A stretch of 39,059 bases of DNA from an uncultured Collinsella sp. (GTDB lineage Bacteria > Actinomycetota > Coriobacteriia > Coriobacteriales > Coriobacteriaceae), in the NCBI GenBank assembly GCA_934675795.1, contig CAKURW010000014.1:1-39059 (forward strand), read 5' to 3'. Shown in pieces: positions 1 through 7,786 of the stretch. The translations under genes were made by a program, and so were the position numbers. The notes below the pieces were generated by a model. It saw only the letters and a list, made by a program, of their open reading frames with translations. It made no database searches and was not told the DNA's origin. Positions within the stretch are counted from its first letter, which is position 1, and every line of letters begins with the position of its first letter.

Positions 1-221
1 TCGGCCCACAGCTGAGCCGGCGTGGTGCCAAAGGCCATCGCGAAGGCCAGGAATGCCACCAGGCCGCGCTTGGCTACGCCGCGCGCAATTGCGCCACGGC
101 GATGCGAGACGCGCTCGCGCTCGTCCTCAAACATATCCAATTGTCCCCCATTGTCTGTACTTGGAGCGTTGCCTTGAGGCTGCCCCACGTCATCGCGCAT
201 GTTGCGCTCGAGTTCCCCCAT
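1..221 (-). CDS. Exported protein, N-terminal fragment, under a B12 riboswitch
   Basis: The gene runs off the left edge, so only about 73 residues are visible. The ATG at 219-221 follows a strong ribosome-binding site (GGAAGGAGGA) 5 bases upstream. The product opens with a hydrophilic stretch of about 45 residues that includes DERERVSHRRG. A hydrophobic core (GLVAFLAFAMAFGTTPAQLWA, about residues 53-73) then ends like a signal-peptidase site. The long polar N-region is typical of large secreted or wall-bound actinobacterial proteins. The leader carries a cobalamin riboswitch, so expression is predicted to fall when B12 is plentiful. A surface role in cobinamide or B12 capture is inference, because the mature domain lies outside the window. 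Confidence 0.8.
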   Translation of the reverse strand, partial: MGELERNMRDDVGQPQGNAPSTDNGGQLDMFEDERERVSHRRGAIARGVAKRGLVAFLAFAMAFGTTPAQLWA

Positions 222-284
222 CGGGGTCCTCCTTCCCTCCAGAGCCCTATGCACACCGGCGGCATACGCCGCGGCAACGTGCAA

Positions 285-455
285 GATGGGAGGCGATCCG
301 ACTTAACCTTAACGGCTCAGGCGCGCCGTCCGATCTGCGACGCGAACATCCCGAGCCAAGAGGAATTACGGTTACTGGTACAGCCGGGGACTTGCACCCC
401 GATTCTCCCAAACGCGCAGGAAAACCGCGCATTCGTGCGTCTCCGCACCACCATC
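285..455 (-). ncRNA. Cobalamin riboswitch aptamer
   Basis: On the minus strand the leader of the preceding gene contains the conserved B12 core (GGGGTGCAAGTCCCCGGCTG, then ACCAGTAACCGT) around 369-402. It ends in a B12-box-like AAGTCGGATCGCC at 291-303. The closing helix can be drawn as GATGG (455-451) with CCATC (289-285). About 63 bases separate the aptamer from the start codon and include the ribosome-binding site. No U-tract terminator is visible there, which favours translational control, though this was not folded computationally. Confidence 0.85.
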
Positions 456-492
456 TAGGCCATCGATTATTACCGTCAAAATGGTATCACGC

Positions 493-520
493 AAAAGGGC
501 CTCGCACGCAGGCGAAGCCC
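493..520 (-). terminator. Terminator after the UbiB-family gene
   Basis: A 9-bp stem (512-520 with 497-505, one G-U pair) and a 6-base loop are followed by TTTT on the minus strand. It lies about 50 bases downstream of the kinase stop codon and upstream of the riboswitch, so it separates the two transcription units. Confidence 0.75.
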
Positions 521-571
521 ATGGTAAAAGCTATTGTTTGCGATAGGAAAATGCGGTGACGGTCGCAGACT

Positions 572-2335
572 CTAGTGCTTGCCGCCGTGGCTGTTGAGCC
601 AGATATTGCGGCCCAGCATAAGTGCCAGCACCAGCGCGCTCACGTAGCCCATAAAGCCAATGACTGGGATACCAAACACAACCGGCTCGATGCGCGCGTA
701 GTACACCACCGACGAACCGATAAACAGGCCGGCAATCACAATTGCCATCGACATGCGGTCGATAATTCCGCCCAGCTGTCGCAGCGCCTTATCGCTGCTC
801 ATGATCTGCGTGTTCACCTTAAGCTGGCCGCGCGTGAGCATACGCGAAGCCAAGCCCAGATACTCGGCCGCCTCGAGCGAGCCCTTCGCCGCGCGATAAC
901 TGCTCGCTGCAAAGTCGCGGCTCATCTCGCGCATGCGGGCGTAGGTGCTCTTCTCGTTTTTGATGTGCGTCTGGATGATCTGGATCATGTTGACGTTGGG
1001 CATGTACTCGGTCAACAGGCCCTCGAGCGTCACCATGCCGCGGGCGAACATCGTCACCACGCTCGGCAGCTCAACGTCATTTTTGCGCGCGAGGTTTAAC
1101 AGCGAGGTCAAAAACTCGCCGATATCCAGGTCTTTAAGGTCGAGCCCGGCAAAGTCGGCAACAATAAAGTCCAAGTCGGACAAAAAGGCCGAATGGTCAA
1201 GCTCGGCCGAATCGCCGCGCGTCACGGCGAAGCGCATGAGCGAATCCTTGAGCTTGGGCACGTCACCCTCGGCCACGGCGAAAATCATGTCCTTGACGAT
1301 ACCGCGGTCGTGACTCGACATACGCCCGACCATGCCCAAGTCGATAAAGTAAACGATGCCGTCCTTGAGAATGATGTTTCCCGCATGCGGGTCGGCATGG
1401 AAAAAGCCGTCATCAAGCACCTGCGACGAGTAGTCCTCGACAATCGCGGCACCGATCTTTTCCAAGTCATAGCCCTCGGCCACCAAGCGTTCAGGATCGG
1501 CGATCGAAATGCCGTCGACGTAGTCCATAACCACCACGTGTTCGGTGCACAGGTCCAGATAGGATTTAGGGCACGTCACGCCATGAACGCTCTTATGGAA
1601 CTCGTAGAAGTCGTTGAGGTTTTTGGCCTCGGCCAAAAAGTTGGTCTCCTCGCGAAACGAGGTCCACAGCTCCTCGACCACGCCGTGCAGGTCAACGAAT
1701 TGATCGGTGTTGACGAACTTGGAAACGATACGCACCACCGAGCGGATGATATCGATGTCCTGTGCCATAACCTGCTGCGCACCGGGGCGCTGCACCTTGA
1801 CGGCCACGTCCTCACCCGTCACCAGACGAGCGCGGTGCACCTGCGCGAGCGATGCGCTACCAAGCGGATTGGGGTCGATCGCATCGAACATCTCCCCCAG
1901 GCGCAGGCCGTATTCTTCTTCCAGACAACTGAGTACGACCTCGTACGGTACAGGCTCCACGTCGGAGCGCAGACGACGCAGCTCGTCGCAAAAGCGTTGC
2001 GGCAGAATCTCGGACCGGTTGGCCAGAATCTGCCCCATCTTGACGAACATAGGGCCGAGTTCCTCGAGCAGGCGGCGCAAACGAACCGGCGTGAGGTTAT
2101 CCCACACGCGGTACTTTTTGACCAGGCGAACAATCTGCCCAATGCGTTCGCGACGACCCGCCGGCGTGAGCTGGTATTCCTCGTCCGGTGCCATCGCGTC
2201 GGGCTCCTCGGGCACCATATCGACAGCGCGTGGCTTCTTGCGAGCGCCCGAGACGGCAGCGTCGACCTCATCGACAACCGCCGCCTCGTCACCCAGAGGA
2301 TCTAGATTGTTGTAATCGGTGGTGGAATCTGCCAT
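572..2335 (-). CDS. UbiB/AarF (ABC1/ADCK-type) atypical kinase
   Basis: This 587-residue protein has all the hallmarks of the UbiB atypical kinase family. They are the KxGQ motif (KMGQ, 99-102), the alanine-rich loop (GSASLAQVHRA, 159-169), the nucleotide-binding lysine (VAVKVQRPG, K180), the catalytic HADPHAGN (313-320) and DLG (332-334). Two C-terminal membrane helices (about 531-553 and 556-577) would tether it to the inner face of the membrane. Family members have ATPase activity and support isoprenoid-quinone or other lipid metabolism; the substrate here is unknown. The first 50 residues are acidic and disordered-looking. Its ATG lies only 8 bases after the stop of the phasin-like gene and has a poor ribosome-binding site, so translation is probably coupled to that gene. 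Confidence 0.9.
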   Translation of the reverse strand: MADSTTDYNNLDPLGDEAAVVDEVDAAVSGARKKPRAVDMVPEEPDAMAPDEEYQLTPAGRRERIGQIVRLVKKYRVWDNLTPVRLRRLLEELGPMFVKMGQILANRSEILPQRFCDELRRLRSDVEPVPYEVVLSCLEEEYGLRLGEMFDAIDPNPLGSASLAQVHRARLVTGEDVAVKVQRPGAQQVMAQDIDIIRSVVRIVSKFVNTDQFVDLHGVVEELWTSFREETNFLAEAKNLNDFYEFHKSVHGVTCPKSYLDLCTEHVVVMDYVDGISIADPERLVAEGYDLEKIGAAIVEDYSSQVLDDGFFHADPHAGNIILKDGIVYFIDLGMVGRMSSHDRGIVKDMIFAVAEGDVPKLKDSLMRFAVTRGDSAELDHSAFLSDLDFIVADFAGLDLKDLDIGEFLTSLLNLARKNDVELPSVVTMFARGMVTLEGLLTEYMPNVNMIQIIQTHIKNEKSTYARMREMSRDFAASSYRAAKGSLEAAEYLGLASRMLTRGQLKVNTQIMSSDKALRQLGGIIDRMSMAIVIAGLFIGSSVVYYARIEPVVFGIPVIGFMGYVSALVLALMLGRNIWLNSHGGKH

Positions 2336-2343
2336 CTGCGCTG

Positions 2344-2760
2344 CTACTCGGCCTCTTCGGTATCCTTCGCATCGTCGGGCTCAACGGACTCAACGGGCAC
2401 CGAAGTCACGTTGTCCTCGACCGAATCGACGATGTCGCGCACATGGGCCAGGAAGGCCGTGCGCTCGGGGGCGGTCATAACGCGGACGCGAGCAAGAATG
2501 AGCTCGTCGAGCACGCGCTGGGCCGCGGTCTCGCCCTGCATGCCCAAGCGCTCGGTCAGGTCGGAGATGGTACCGCCGGCCTGCTCGAACATGTCGGACA
2601 CGCTGCGGGCGATATCGGGGGTGGCGGTGTCCTTGCGGACCTGCTCGCCCTTGGTGTTAAGGTCGTCGAGGACCTTCTTGCCGCCTTCGACAGCAACGGC
2701 GGCAGCGCCAAAGCCCACGTTAATGGCGCCGTTAACAAGCTGATCGAGTTTCATAACCAT
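2344..2760 (-). CDS. Phasin-like small helical protein
   Basis: This 138-residue protein starts with MVMKLDQLVNGAINVGFGAA. The ATG at 2758-2760 is chosen over an upstream in-frame TTG because GGAG sits 6 bases before it. A small Ala/Gly/Val-rich amphipathic N-terminus is followed by long predicted helices (SDMFEQAGGTISDLTERLGM) and a very acidic tail (VEPDDAKDTEEAE). This resembles phasin/PhaF-type granule- or membrane-associated proteins. It sits directly upstream of the UbiB-family kinase and is probably co-transcribed, which suggests that the two act together at a membrane or lipid surface. The phasin label rests on general sequence character rather than a decisive motif. Confidence 0.7.
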   Translation of the reverse strand: MVMKLDQLVNGAINVGFGAAAVAVEGGKKVLDDLNTKGEQVRKDTATPDIARSVSDMFEQAGGTISDLTERLGMQGETAAQRVLDELILARVRVMTAPERTAFLAHVRDIVDSVEDNVTSVPVESVEPDDAKDTEEAE

Positions 2761-2828
2761 GGTTGTCTCCAATCACAAACAACTGCATTGGCGTTCTTGT
2801 ACCCAAGATTGAGTGAAAGCGACAAAGC

Positions 2829-2856
2829 GTTTTAGCACTATTCGATCGACGGGAAA
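2829..2856 (-). promoter_or_regulatory. Possible promoter for the phasin-like/UbiB operon
   Basis: A TTTCCC -35-like element (2851-2856) and an extended -10 (TGC then TAAAAC, 2829-2834) are 16 bases apart on the minus strand. The position fits a leader of about 60 bases before the start at 2760. Both hexamers deviate from consensus. Confidence 0.3.
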
Positions 2857-2859
2857 TCC

Positions 2860-4383
2860 CTACCTCACGTTGTCGTTCATCGCGAAAGAGTTCTTCATGG
2901 CGCAGCTCGTGGTGTAGAGCACCTTGCCCAGCAGGGCATCGGTCTCCACGCGCACAAGCTCGGCAAAGGCCTCGTTGGCGCGTGCAAGCTCGGCAGGCAC
3001 CTCGGCCTCGGGTAGCGCGGCTACGGCAGCATCGACGTCATGGATCTGCTTGTGGCCCATGCCACCGACCTTCTCCTGATAATCCTCGACCGCGCGACCG
3101 CACTCATGGAAGCGGACGTCGGCCAGGGCGCCGATCAGGCGGTTGGCCCAGTAGAAGTTTTCGGACGTCACGCGAGCCTGCGTGTCGGCATAGTACTCGG
3201 GCATGGTCTCGACGTTGGCGTACAGCGGGACCAGCGCGTTAAACGAGTTGGAGCCAAAGGCCATCCACTGCACGGCGCGATACGCCGGCTGCGCATAGGG
3301 GCGCAGCTGCAACACGGCGAGCTGGCTGTTGCGGTTGATGCCGATGGGGCGATAGGCGCCGCGCGTGGCGGGCGTGCCCTTACTGCCGTAGCAGTCGTAC
3401 TCCGTGCCCTGGTAGTGGCTCGAGAGTACGTACTTGATGTCCTCGATGGTCACCTTGCGCTCGGGCACGCGGCTCCAGGGGATATCGTCGCTCTCGGGCG
3501 TGTAGTCGGCGTCGGGGCCATCCCACACGTCGCTGGGGTTGAGGCAGCGCTGCATGTACCAGGCGCGCGGCGTGTTGTAGACGTGGTCGCTGTCGCTATG
3601 CGAGCCAAATGCCTCGCGCGGGTTAAAGACCGTCGCCGGACCGTCGCCCTCGACGCCCAGCGTCAGGTCCAGATGCCACTCGGCCATCCAGGAGCGCAGG
3701 TCGGCCGAGCACATGTGGTCGGTCTGGGCGCCCTCGGCGTCATCCAGGTCAAAGCTGTCGATACCCAGCTGGTTGGGCATGGTCACATAGGCGTCGTCAG
3801 GCACGCGCTTGGCAATCCAGTGGTGGCCGCCGATGGTCTCGAGCCACCAGATCTCGTCCACGTCGCTAAAGGCGATACCGTTGTTCTCGTAGGTGCCGTA
3901 GCGCTCGAGCAGGTCGCCCAAGATACGCACGCCGTCGCGGGCGGACTTGGCATACGGCAGCACCAGGGTCACCATGTCCTCCTCGCCCAAGCCACCGGAC
4001 TGTGCCGGAACATAGCCGTCCTCACCCTCGTTGCCCTTGGCGGGCACGTAGTCCACGAGTGGGTCGGCGCCGCGAACGCGCTCATTGGTGGTGAGCGTCT
4101 CAGTTGCGGACATGCCCACATTGAGCTCGTTGAAACCGGCCTCGGCCCAGATGCCGTGGCCCGGAACAACATCGGGGACGCTCGTATAACGCATGGGGCT
4201 ATCGGGCAGCTCAACGGTCAGGTGGCTCAGGACGCTCGTGTAGACGCGCGGCTGCTCGTCGGGATGCACCACGCGCATACGCTTGGGCTCAAACACCCCG
4301 TTGGACGAGTCCTCATTGCGGGCAACCAGCGTCGACCCGTCGTAGCTCGCGTTCTTACCAACCAAAATCGTTGTGCACGGCAT
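2860..4383 (-). CDS. C69-family dipeptidase (PepD-like)
   Basis: This 507-residue peptidase begins MPCTTILVGKNASYDGS. Cys3 matches the N-terminal nucleophile of the C69 (Ntn-hydrolase) dipeptidases, followed by the usual VARNEDS segment. The second of two nearby ATGs (4381-4383) is taken as the start, because AAGGAGG lies 6 bases upstream of it and directly abuts the other. No signal peptide is apparent, so it should act in the cytosol on dipeptides, feeding amino-acid fermentation. The length is normal for the family. It forms a single-gene unit between the folate pair and the phasin-like operon. The precise peptide preference cannot be read from the sequence. Confidence 0.9.
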   Translation of the reverse strand: MPCTTILVGKNASYDGSTLVARNEDSSNGVFEPKRMRVVHPDEQPRVYTSVLSHLTVELPDSPMRYTSVPDVVPGHGIWAEAGFNELNVGMSATETLTTNERVRGADPLVDYVPAKGNEGEDGYVPAQSGGLGEEDMVTLVLPYAKSARDGVRILGDLLERYGTYENNGIAFSDVDEIWWLETIGGHHWIAKRVPDDAYVTMPNQLGIDSFDLDDAEGAQTDHMCSADLRSWMAEWHLDLTLGVEGDGPATVFNPREAFGSHSDSDHVYNTPRAWYMQRCLNPSDVWDGPDADYTPESDDIPWSRVPERKVTIEDIKYVLSSHYQGTEYDCYGSKGTPATRGAYRPIGINRNSQLAVLQLRPYAQPAYRAVQWMAFGSNSFNALVPLYANVETMPEYYADTQARVTSENFYWANRLIGALADVRFHECGRAVEDYQEKVGGMGHKQIHDVDAAVAALPEAEVPAELARANEAFAELVRVETDALLGKVLYTTSCAMKNSFAMNDNVR

Positions 4384-4437
4384 GCGCATCCTCCTTGAGC
4401 GAAGAAATCAAACGGCAACAGTGTATCGCTTCGGCGC

Positions 4438-4470
4438 AAAAAGGGCGAAACCACGGCCTCGGCAGCCCTT
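4438..4470 (-). terminator. Weak terminator after folD
   Basis: AAGGGC (4465-4470) and GCCCTT (4441-4446) can pair around an 18-base loop, with further Ts reading on from the stem on the minus strand. It starts 13 bases after the folD stop. The long loop makes it a weak call. Confidence 0.35.
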
Positions 4471-4482
4471 GTGGTCAAAAAC

Positions 4483-5337
4483 CTATTTCGATGCGCGCTC
4501 AGCCGCCTCGATCACGTGCTTGGCGAGAATTGCTGTCGTCACGGCGCCCACGCCACCCGGCACGGGGGTGATTGCGCCAACAACCGGCTCCGCGGCATCA
4601 AAATCGACGTCGCCGACCAGCTTGCCAGCGGCTTCGTCCCAATTAATGCCAACATCGATAATCGCCTGGTCCTCGCGGACCGCATCTGCGCCAATCGTGC
4701 GCGCGCGTCCAACGGCGGCAACCACAATGTCGGCAGCACAGCACTCGGCGGCAAGATCGCGCGTATGCGTATGGCACGTCGTCACGGTTGCGTTGCGCGC
4801 CGTAAGCATGGCGGCAACGGGGCGGCCAATTACCAGTGAGCGTCCGACCACGGCAACTTTGGCGCCGTCCAGCTCAACGCCGTAATGATCCAGCAAAGCA
4901 AGCACGGCTTCAGCTGTGCAGGGGGCAAAACCCTCGCCGCGCCCCGAAAGCGTGGTGAGCAGCGAAGCCGGCGTCATGGAGTCAACGTCCTTGGAGGGAT
5001 CGAGCGCTGCGGCGACGGCGTTCTCGTCAAGGCCGGCGGGCAGCGGGCGAAACATCAGACAGCCATGAACAGCCGAGTCGGCATTGATGTCCTCGATGGC
5101 CGTCAACAGCTCGTCTTGCGAAACACCGGCAGGAAGCAACACGCGACGCGCCTCGATGCCAACCTTTTCGCAGCGTTTAAGGGCGCCGCGCTCGTAGGAT
5201 AGGTCGTCCTCGCGTTCACCCACACGCACGATAGCAAGCGTCGGAACAACACCGCGTTCGCGCAGCGCAGCGCAGCGGGCAGCGAGCTCCTCAGTCAAAG
5301 CGCGGGCGACGGGAGCACCCTTCAGTAGCTCAGCCAT
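4483..5337 (-). CDS. folD: Methylene-THF dehydrogenase/methenyl-THF cyclohydrolase
   Basis: FolD is bifunctional: it oxidises 5,10-methylene-THF to methenyl-THF with NAD(P) and hydrolyses this to 10-formyl-THF. The 284-residue protein has the FolD catalytic region SYERGALKRCEKVGI, the dinucleotide-binding VAVVGRSLVIGRPVA and the C-terminal PVPGGVGAVTTAIL signature. The start MAELLKG is preferred over an upstream in-frame codon because AGAGGGG sits 6 bases before it and it matches family length. It begins 2 bases after the fchA stop, so the two are certainly one operon. With Fhs (21.6-23.3 kb) it completes the formate to methylene-THF path. Confidence 0.95.
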   Translation of the reverse strand: MAELLKGAPVARALTEELAARCAALRERGVVPTLAIVRVGEREDDLSYERGALKRCEKVGIEARRVLLPAGVSQDELLTAIEDINADSAVHGCLMFRPLPAGLDENAVAAALDPSKDVDSMTPASLLTTLSGRGEGFAPCTAEAVLALLDHYGVELDGAKVAVVGRSLVIGRPVAAMLTARNATVTTCHTHTRDLAAECCAADIVVAAVGRARTIGADAVREDQAIIDVGINWDEAAGKLVGDVDFDAAEPVVGAITPVPGGVGAVTTAILAKHVIEAAERASK

Positions 5338-5339
5338 GG

Positions 5340-5972
5340 CTATCCCCTCTTTCTTGCAGCGTCGGAGGCGCGGCGCGCCAGCGCATCGGCGCGCGGCAAC
5401 CATGTGTCGAGCAACTCATCACACGCCGTCTCGAGCTCCTCGGCGCGTGCACGATCCTTCATAGACGTGGTGTTCGCAAAGAGCGTCAAGCTCGCGCCCT
5501 GCATGGCGGCGCGGCAGAATACGGCGCCGCACGCCACATCGGACAGCAGCTGACGCGAACCCTTGTCGGCCATGTCCTCGAGCAGCGCCAGTGCGCGCCC
5601 GCAGGCATCCATAATGCGATACGGCGGCATAGCGGCCACATGCAGCGCATCCTGAATCGCAGCCGGTCGGGCCGGGTCCTCACGCGGAATACCGTACGCA
5701 GCGGACACCTGGCCGTACGCACGAACGTCCTCGGCGACCAGACCCACAAGCTCCTGCGCCAACTCGTCTGCCTGGGCAAACGCACGCGTCAGGTCATCCG
5801 CACGATCAGCAAGCGCGGGATTGGTCGCACCGTAGCGGGCAACCATTCCGCACAGCGAGGCGCCCAGCGCGCCCACAAAAGCGCTCGCGCTGCCACCACC
5901 GGGAACTGGCTCGCGCGCGGCCAGCGCCTCGGCAAAACCGCGACAGGTTTTATCCATCATCTCTTGGCTCAT
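5340..5972 (-). CDS. fchA: Methenyl-THF cyclohydrolase / formimino-THF cyclodeaminase
   Basis: This 210-residue protein belongs to the FTCD cyclodeaminase family (FchA). Near the N-terminus it carries the diagnostic PVPGGGSASAFVGALGASLC and is all-helical. FchA-type enzymes form methenyl-THF from formimino-THF or interconvert it with formyl-THF in acetogens and in purine or glycine fermenters. The start at MSQEMMDKTCRG (5970-5972) fits family length and has AAGG upstream. An in-frame extension back to 6032 would run into the leader hairpin. It overlaps functionally with the FolD cyclohydrolase activity, which suggests a catabolic formimino input as well as formate assimilation. Confidence 0.92.
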   Translation of the reverse strand: MSQEMMDKTCRGFAEALAAREPVPGGGSASAFVGALGASLCGMVARYGATNPALADRADDLTRAFAQADELAQELVGLVAEDVRAYGQVSAAYGIPREDPARPAAIQDALHVAAMPPYRIMDACGRALALLEDMADKGSRQLLSDVACGAVFCRAAMQGASLTLFANTTSMKDRARAEELETACDELLDTWLPRADALARRASDAARKRG

Positions 5973-6051
5973 ACGCACACGCACCTTCAAGTCATATATA
6001 TCGGTCGGGCGGCCGACGCCGGCCGACCGCATCGATCACGTAATGGTGCTA

Positions 6052-6080
6052 AGTCTAGCCCATAAGTACGCGAGCGTCAG
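6052..6080 (-). promoter_or_regulatory. Promoter of fchA-folD
   Basis: CTGACG (6075-6080) and TAGACT (6052-6057) are separated by exactly 17 bases on the minus strand, a good sigma-70-type pair. Transcription would start near 6045, giving a leader of about 70 bases that can form the GC hairpin at 6001-6026. Confidence 0.55.
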
Positions 6081-6135
6081 CGCACCTGGCCATCGCGGAT
6101 TTCTATGGCACACGATAGGCCATGCCAACGCAAAC

Positions 6136-6154
6136 ATGGGACACATGGCCCACC
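6136..6154 (+). repeat. 19-bp repeat, copy 1
   Basis: ATGGGACACATGGCCCACC is identical to 7102-7120. Each copy lies upstream of one of the two paralogous lipoproteins. The core GGGACACATGGCCC is an imperfect palindrome (10 of 14 positions symmetric), which would suit an operator, but the two copies lie at different distances from their start codons (about 198 and 73 bases). Confidence 0.6.
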
Positions 6155-6351
6155 TTTCGAGACTCCCGAGCAGCACAAGCTGGGGCATATCTATAAGTAA
6201 GGAACCCGTTGGGGAACGGCCGCGCAACGGCCACAAGCGATGAACGGAGGCATAAGTCGCACAGTACACAGAGACATCCGCCGCCAGCGCAATCAGTACC
6301 CCAACAGCATGCGGCGCCGTGATGTCATCAGCAGACAAGGAGGACGCCACC

Positions 6352-6951
6352 ATGATGAAAAAGACCCTATCAATCCTTTCCCTTTGCATCGCCCTCTTTG
6401 CCGCGTTTGCCCTTGTCGGCTGCGGCGGGAGCGCATCGGGCGGCGGCAGCGCCCCCAAGAGCGAGAGCAAGGAAAAGGTCCCCGTCGCCAAGAAGACCGA
6501 CTACATCTGGTTTAAGGTCGAGATGCCCGAGAGCGTTGGCGTGAGCGACTCTGCCGGCAAGAATGCCGACAGGGTCCAGCTCACCTTCCCCGAAGACGAG
6601 AACGCCTCGGCCGATCGCTTTATCCCCGTTTGGAAAAAAGCGCTGACGGCCGAGGAATCCCACGCTGACCAGGCGGAAAAGAAGGGGGATACGTTCCAGT
6701 GGAAGGATGGCGGGTCCGTCGAGTATAACGGCAGGACGTGGCTCGTCGGAACATACGAGGACAACAGCGGCATCTCAACCATGCTTTTTACCGATGTTGA
6801 GCCGGGAAGCGTCTACGTCCTCATCTCGAACTTCGACCAGCACAAGAAAGAAGCCGAGGCACTCCTCAACTCCATCGAGTTCCCCGATGACATGGAAGAG
6901 GCAGTTTCCGAGGCACGCGAAGTCGAGATTTCGAGCATCGAGATCAAGTAA
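6352..6951 (+). CDS. Lipoprotein, paralogue A, unknown function
   Basis: This 199-residue secreted lipoprotein has a lysine-rich n-region (MMKKTLS), a hydrophobic core and a lipobox LVGC near residue 21, followed by a Gly/Ser linker. The mature domain begins about residue 45 with YIWFKVEMPE and includes VEYNGRTWLVGTYEDN and a C-terminal helix. It closely parallels the next gene in order and motif spacing, so the two are tandem duplicates. The start at 6352 follows AAGGAGG by 8 bases; an in-frame GTG upstream has no such site. It should be anchored to the outer face of the membrane. The family was not recognised, and no catalytic motif is visible. Confidence 0.88.
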   Translation: MMKKTLSILSLCIALFAAFALVGCGGSASGGGSAPKSESKEKVPVAKKTDYIWFKVEMPESVGVSDSAGKNADRVQLTFPEDENASADRFIPVWKKALTAEESHADQAEKKGDTFQWKDGGSVEYNGRTWLVGTYEDNSGISTMLFTDVEPGSVYVLISNFDQHKKEAEALLNSIEFPDDMEEAVSEAREVEISSIEIK

Positions 6952-7020
6952 CGGGACACCCGCACGCGCCTACGCGCACCCGCGCACATGCGCCCCATTA
7001 AAACAACGGGCGCCCAACCC

Positions 7021-7055
7021 GGGGAGGGCCGACAGCACCAGCCCTCCCCTCTTTT
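7021..7055 (+). terminator. Terminator after lipoprotein A
   Basis: A perfect 9-bp stem (7021-7029 with 7041-7049, GGGGAGGGC/GCCCTCCCC) with an 11-base loop is followed by TCTTTT. Confidence 0.85.
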
Positions 7056-7101
7056 GCGCCCGGACATATTGCCACTTAACGGCGCAAATCCGGCCCTCAG
7101 A

Positions 7102-7120
7102 ATGGGACACATGGCCCACC
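7102..7120 (+). repeat. 19-bp repeat, copy 2
   Basis: Identical to 6136-6154 and located 73 bases before the start of the second lipoprotein. A loosely similar segment (GCGCAAATC here, ACGCAAAC in copy 1) precedes both copies, so the duplicated unit probably included some upstream DNA as well as the coding region. Confidence 0.6.
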
Positions 7121-7192
7121 CTAGCGAGCCGTCCACGCGTACAGTAAAGGCAGGTAATCCATGGGCGGTTACAGATCGAGGAGGACACGACC

Positions 7193-7786
7193 ATGAAAAA
7201 GAAGGCCTTTGCGATTCTCACCCTCTGCATCAGTCTCTTTGCCGCAGTTGCCCTGGTGGGCTGCGGTGGCAGCGGCGGCGCTACCGGCAGTGGCGGTGGC
7301 GGCGGCGCGGAAAAGCCAGCCGTGGATATGAGGACCGACTTCATTTGGTTTAAGGTCGAGGTCCCCGAGGGCGTCGAGATCACCGACGTTGCCGGCGACA
7401 CCGCCGATAGGGCCCAGTTTAAGTTCACCGAGAGCGAGCACGCCAGCGACCGCTTCATCCCTGTCTTCGACTCTGACAAGAACGCTGACGAGCTGTTCGA
7501 CTACGAGGCAAAGTGGAATGCCAGCTTTGAGTGGACCGAGAATGACCCCGTCAAGTACAACGGCAAGACTTGGCGCAACGCTTCCTATACACACTCGGGC
7601 GGCGTGACGACTGAGTACTTCACCGAAGCAGGCGGCGGCAGCGTCTACGTGCGCATCGACAACGTCGAGGAGCACAAGGACGCCGTCGAGACCATGATGA
7701 AGTCTCTGGAATTTGCCGACGACATCGCCAAGGCCAAGACCGAGGCCATGGATGTTAAGCTCGACGATATCGAGATTAAGCGCTAA
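7193..7786 (+). CDS. Lipoprotein, paralogue B, unknown function
   Basis: This 197-residue protein is a tandem paralogue of the preceding lipoprotein. It has the same signal peptide plan with lipobox LVGC, then a Gly-rich linker. The same landmarks follow in the same order: FIWFKVEVPEGVEITD, DRFIPVF, VKYNGKTWRNASYTH, VYVRIDNVEEHKD and a terminal DDIEIKR that matches SSIEIK in paralogue A. The ribosome-binding site GAGGAGG precedes the ATG by 8 bases. The mature domain is acidic and looks beta-rich with a C-terminal helix. It is expected on the outer membrane face as a substrate-binding or cell-envelope protein. Function is not known. Confidence 0.88.
   Translation: MKKKAFAILTLCISLFAAVALVGCGGSGGATGSGGGGGAEKPAVDMRTDFIWFKVEVPEGVEITDVAGDTADRAQFKFTESEHASDRFIPVFDSDKNADELFDYEAKWNASFEWTENDPVKYNGKTWRNASYTHSGGVTTEYFTEAGGGSVYVRIDNVEEHKDAVETMMKSLEFADDIAKAKTEAMDVKLDDIEIKR

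Larger units (their letters stand above)
5973..6351. other. Intergenic region between fchA and the first lipoprotein
   Basis: These 379 bases hold the divergent control regions of fchA-folD (minus) and the first lipoprotein (plus). Visible elements are a GC-rich inverted repeat at 6001-6026 (GGTCGG with CCGACC) in the fchA leader, the fchA promoter at 6052-6080 and a 19-bp repeat at 6136-6154. I see no convincing gene. Confidence 0.6.

Noticed and set aside
361..420. A tRNA-like T-arm segment on the minus strand
   Set aside because: The sequence fits the conserved core of the cobalamin riboswitch, and no cloverleaf with an anticodon arm can be drawn.
1193..2305. A 370-codon plus-strand frame opposite the UbiB-family gene
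   Set aside because: It is a shadow with His/Val/Arg-rich composition and no start signal; all kinase motifs lie on the minus strand.
6136..7120. The two 19-mers as ends of an insertion sequence
   Set aside because: They are direct rather than inverted, no transposase lies between them, and the enclosed DNA is just the first lipoprotein gene.
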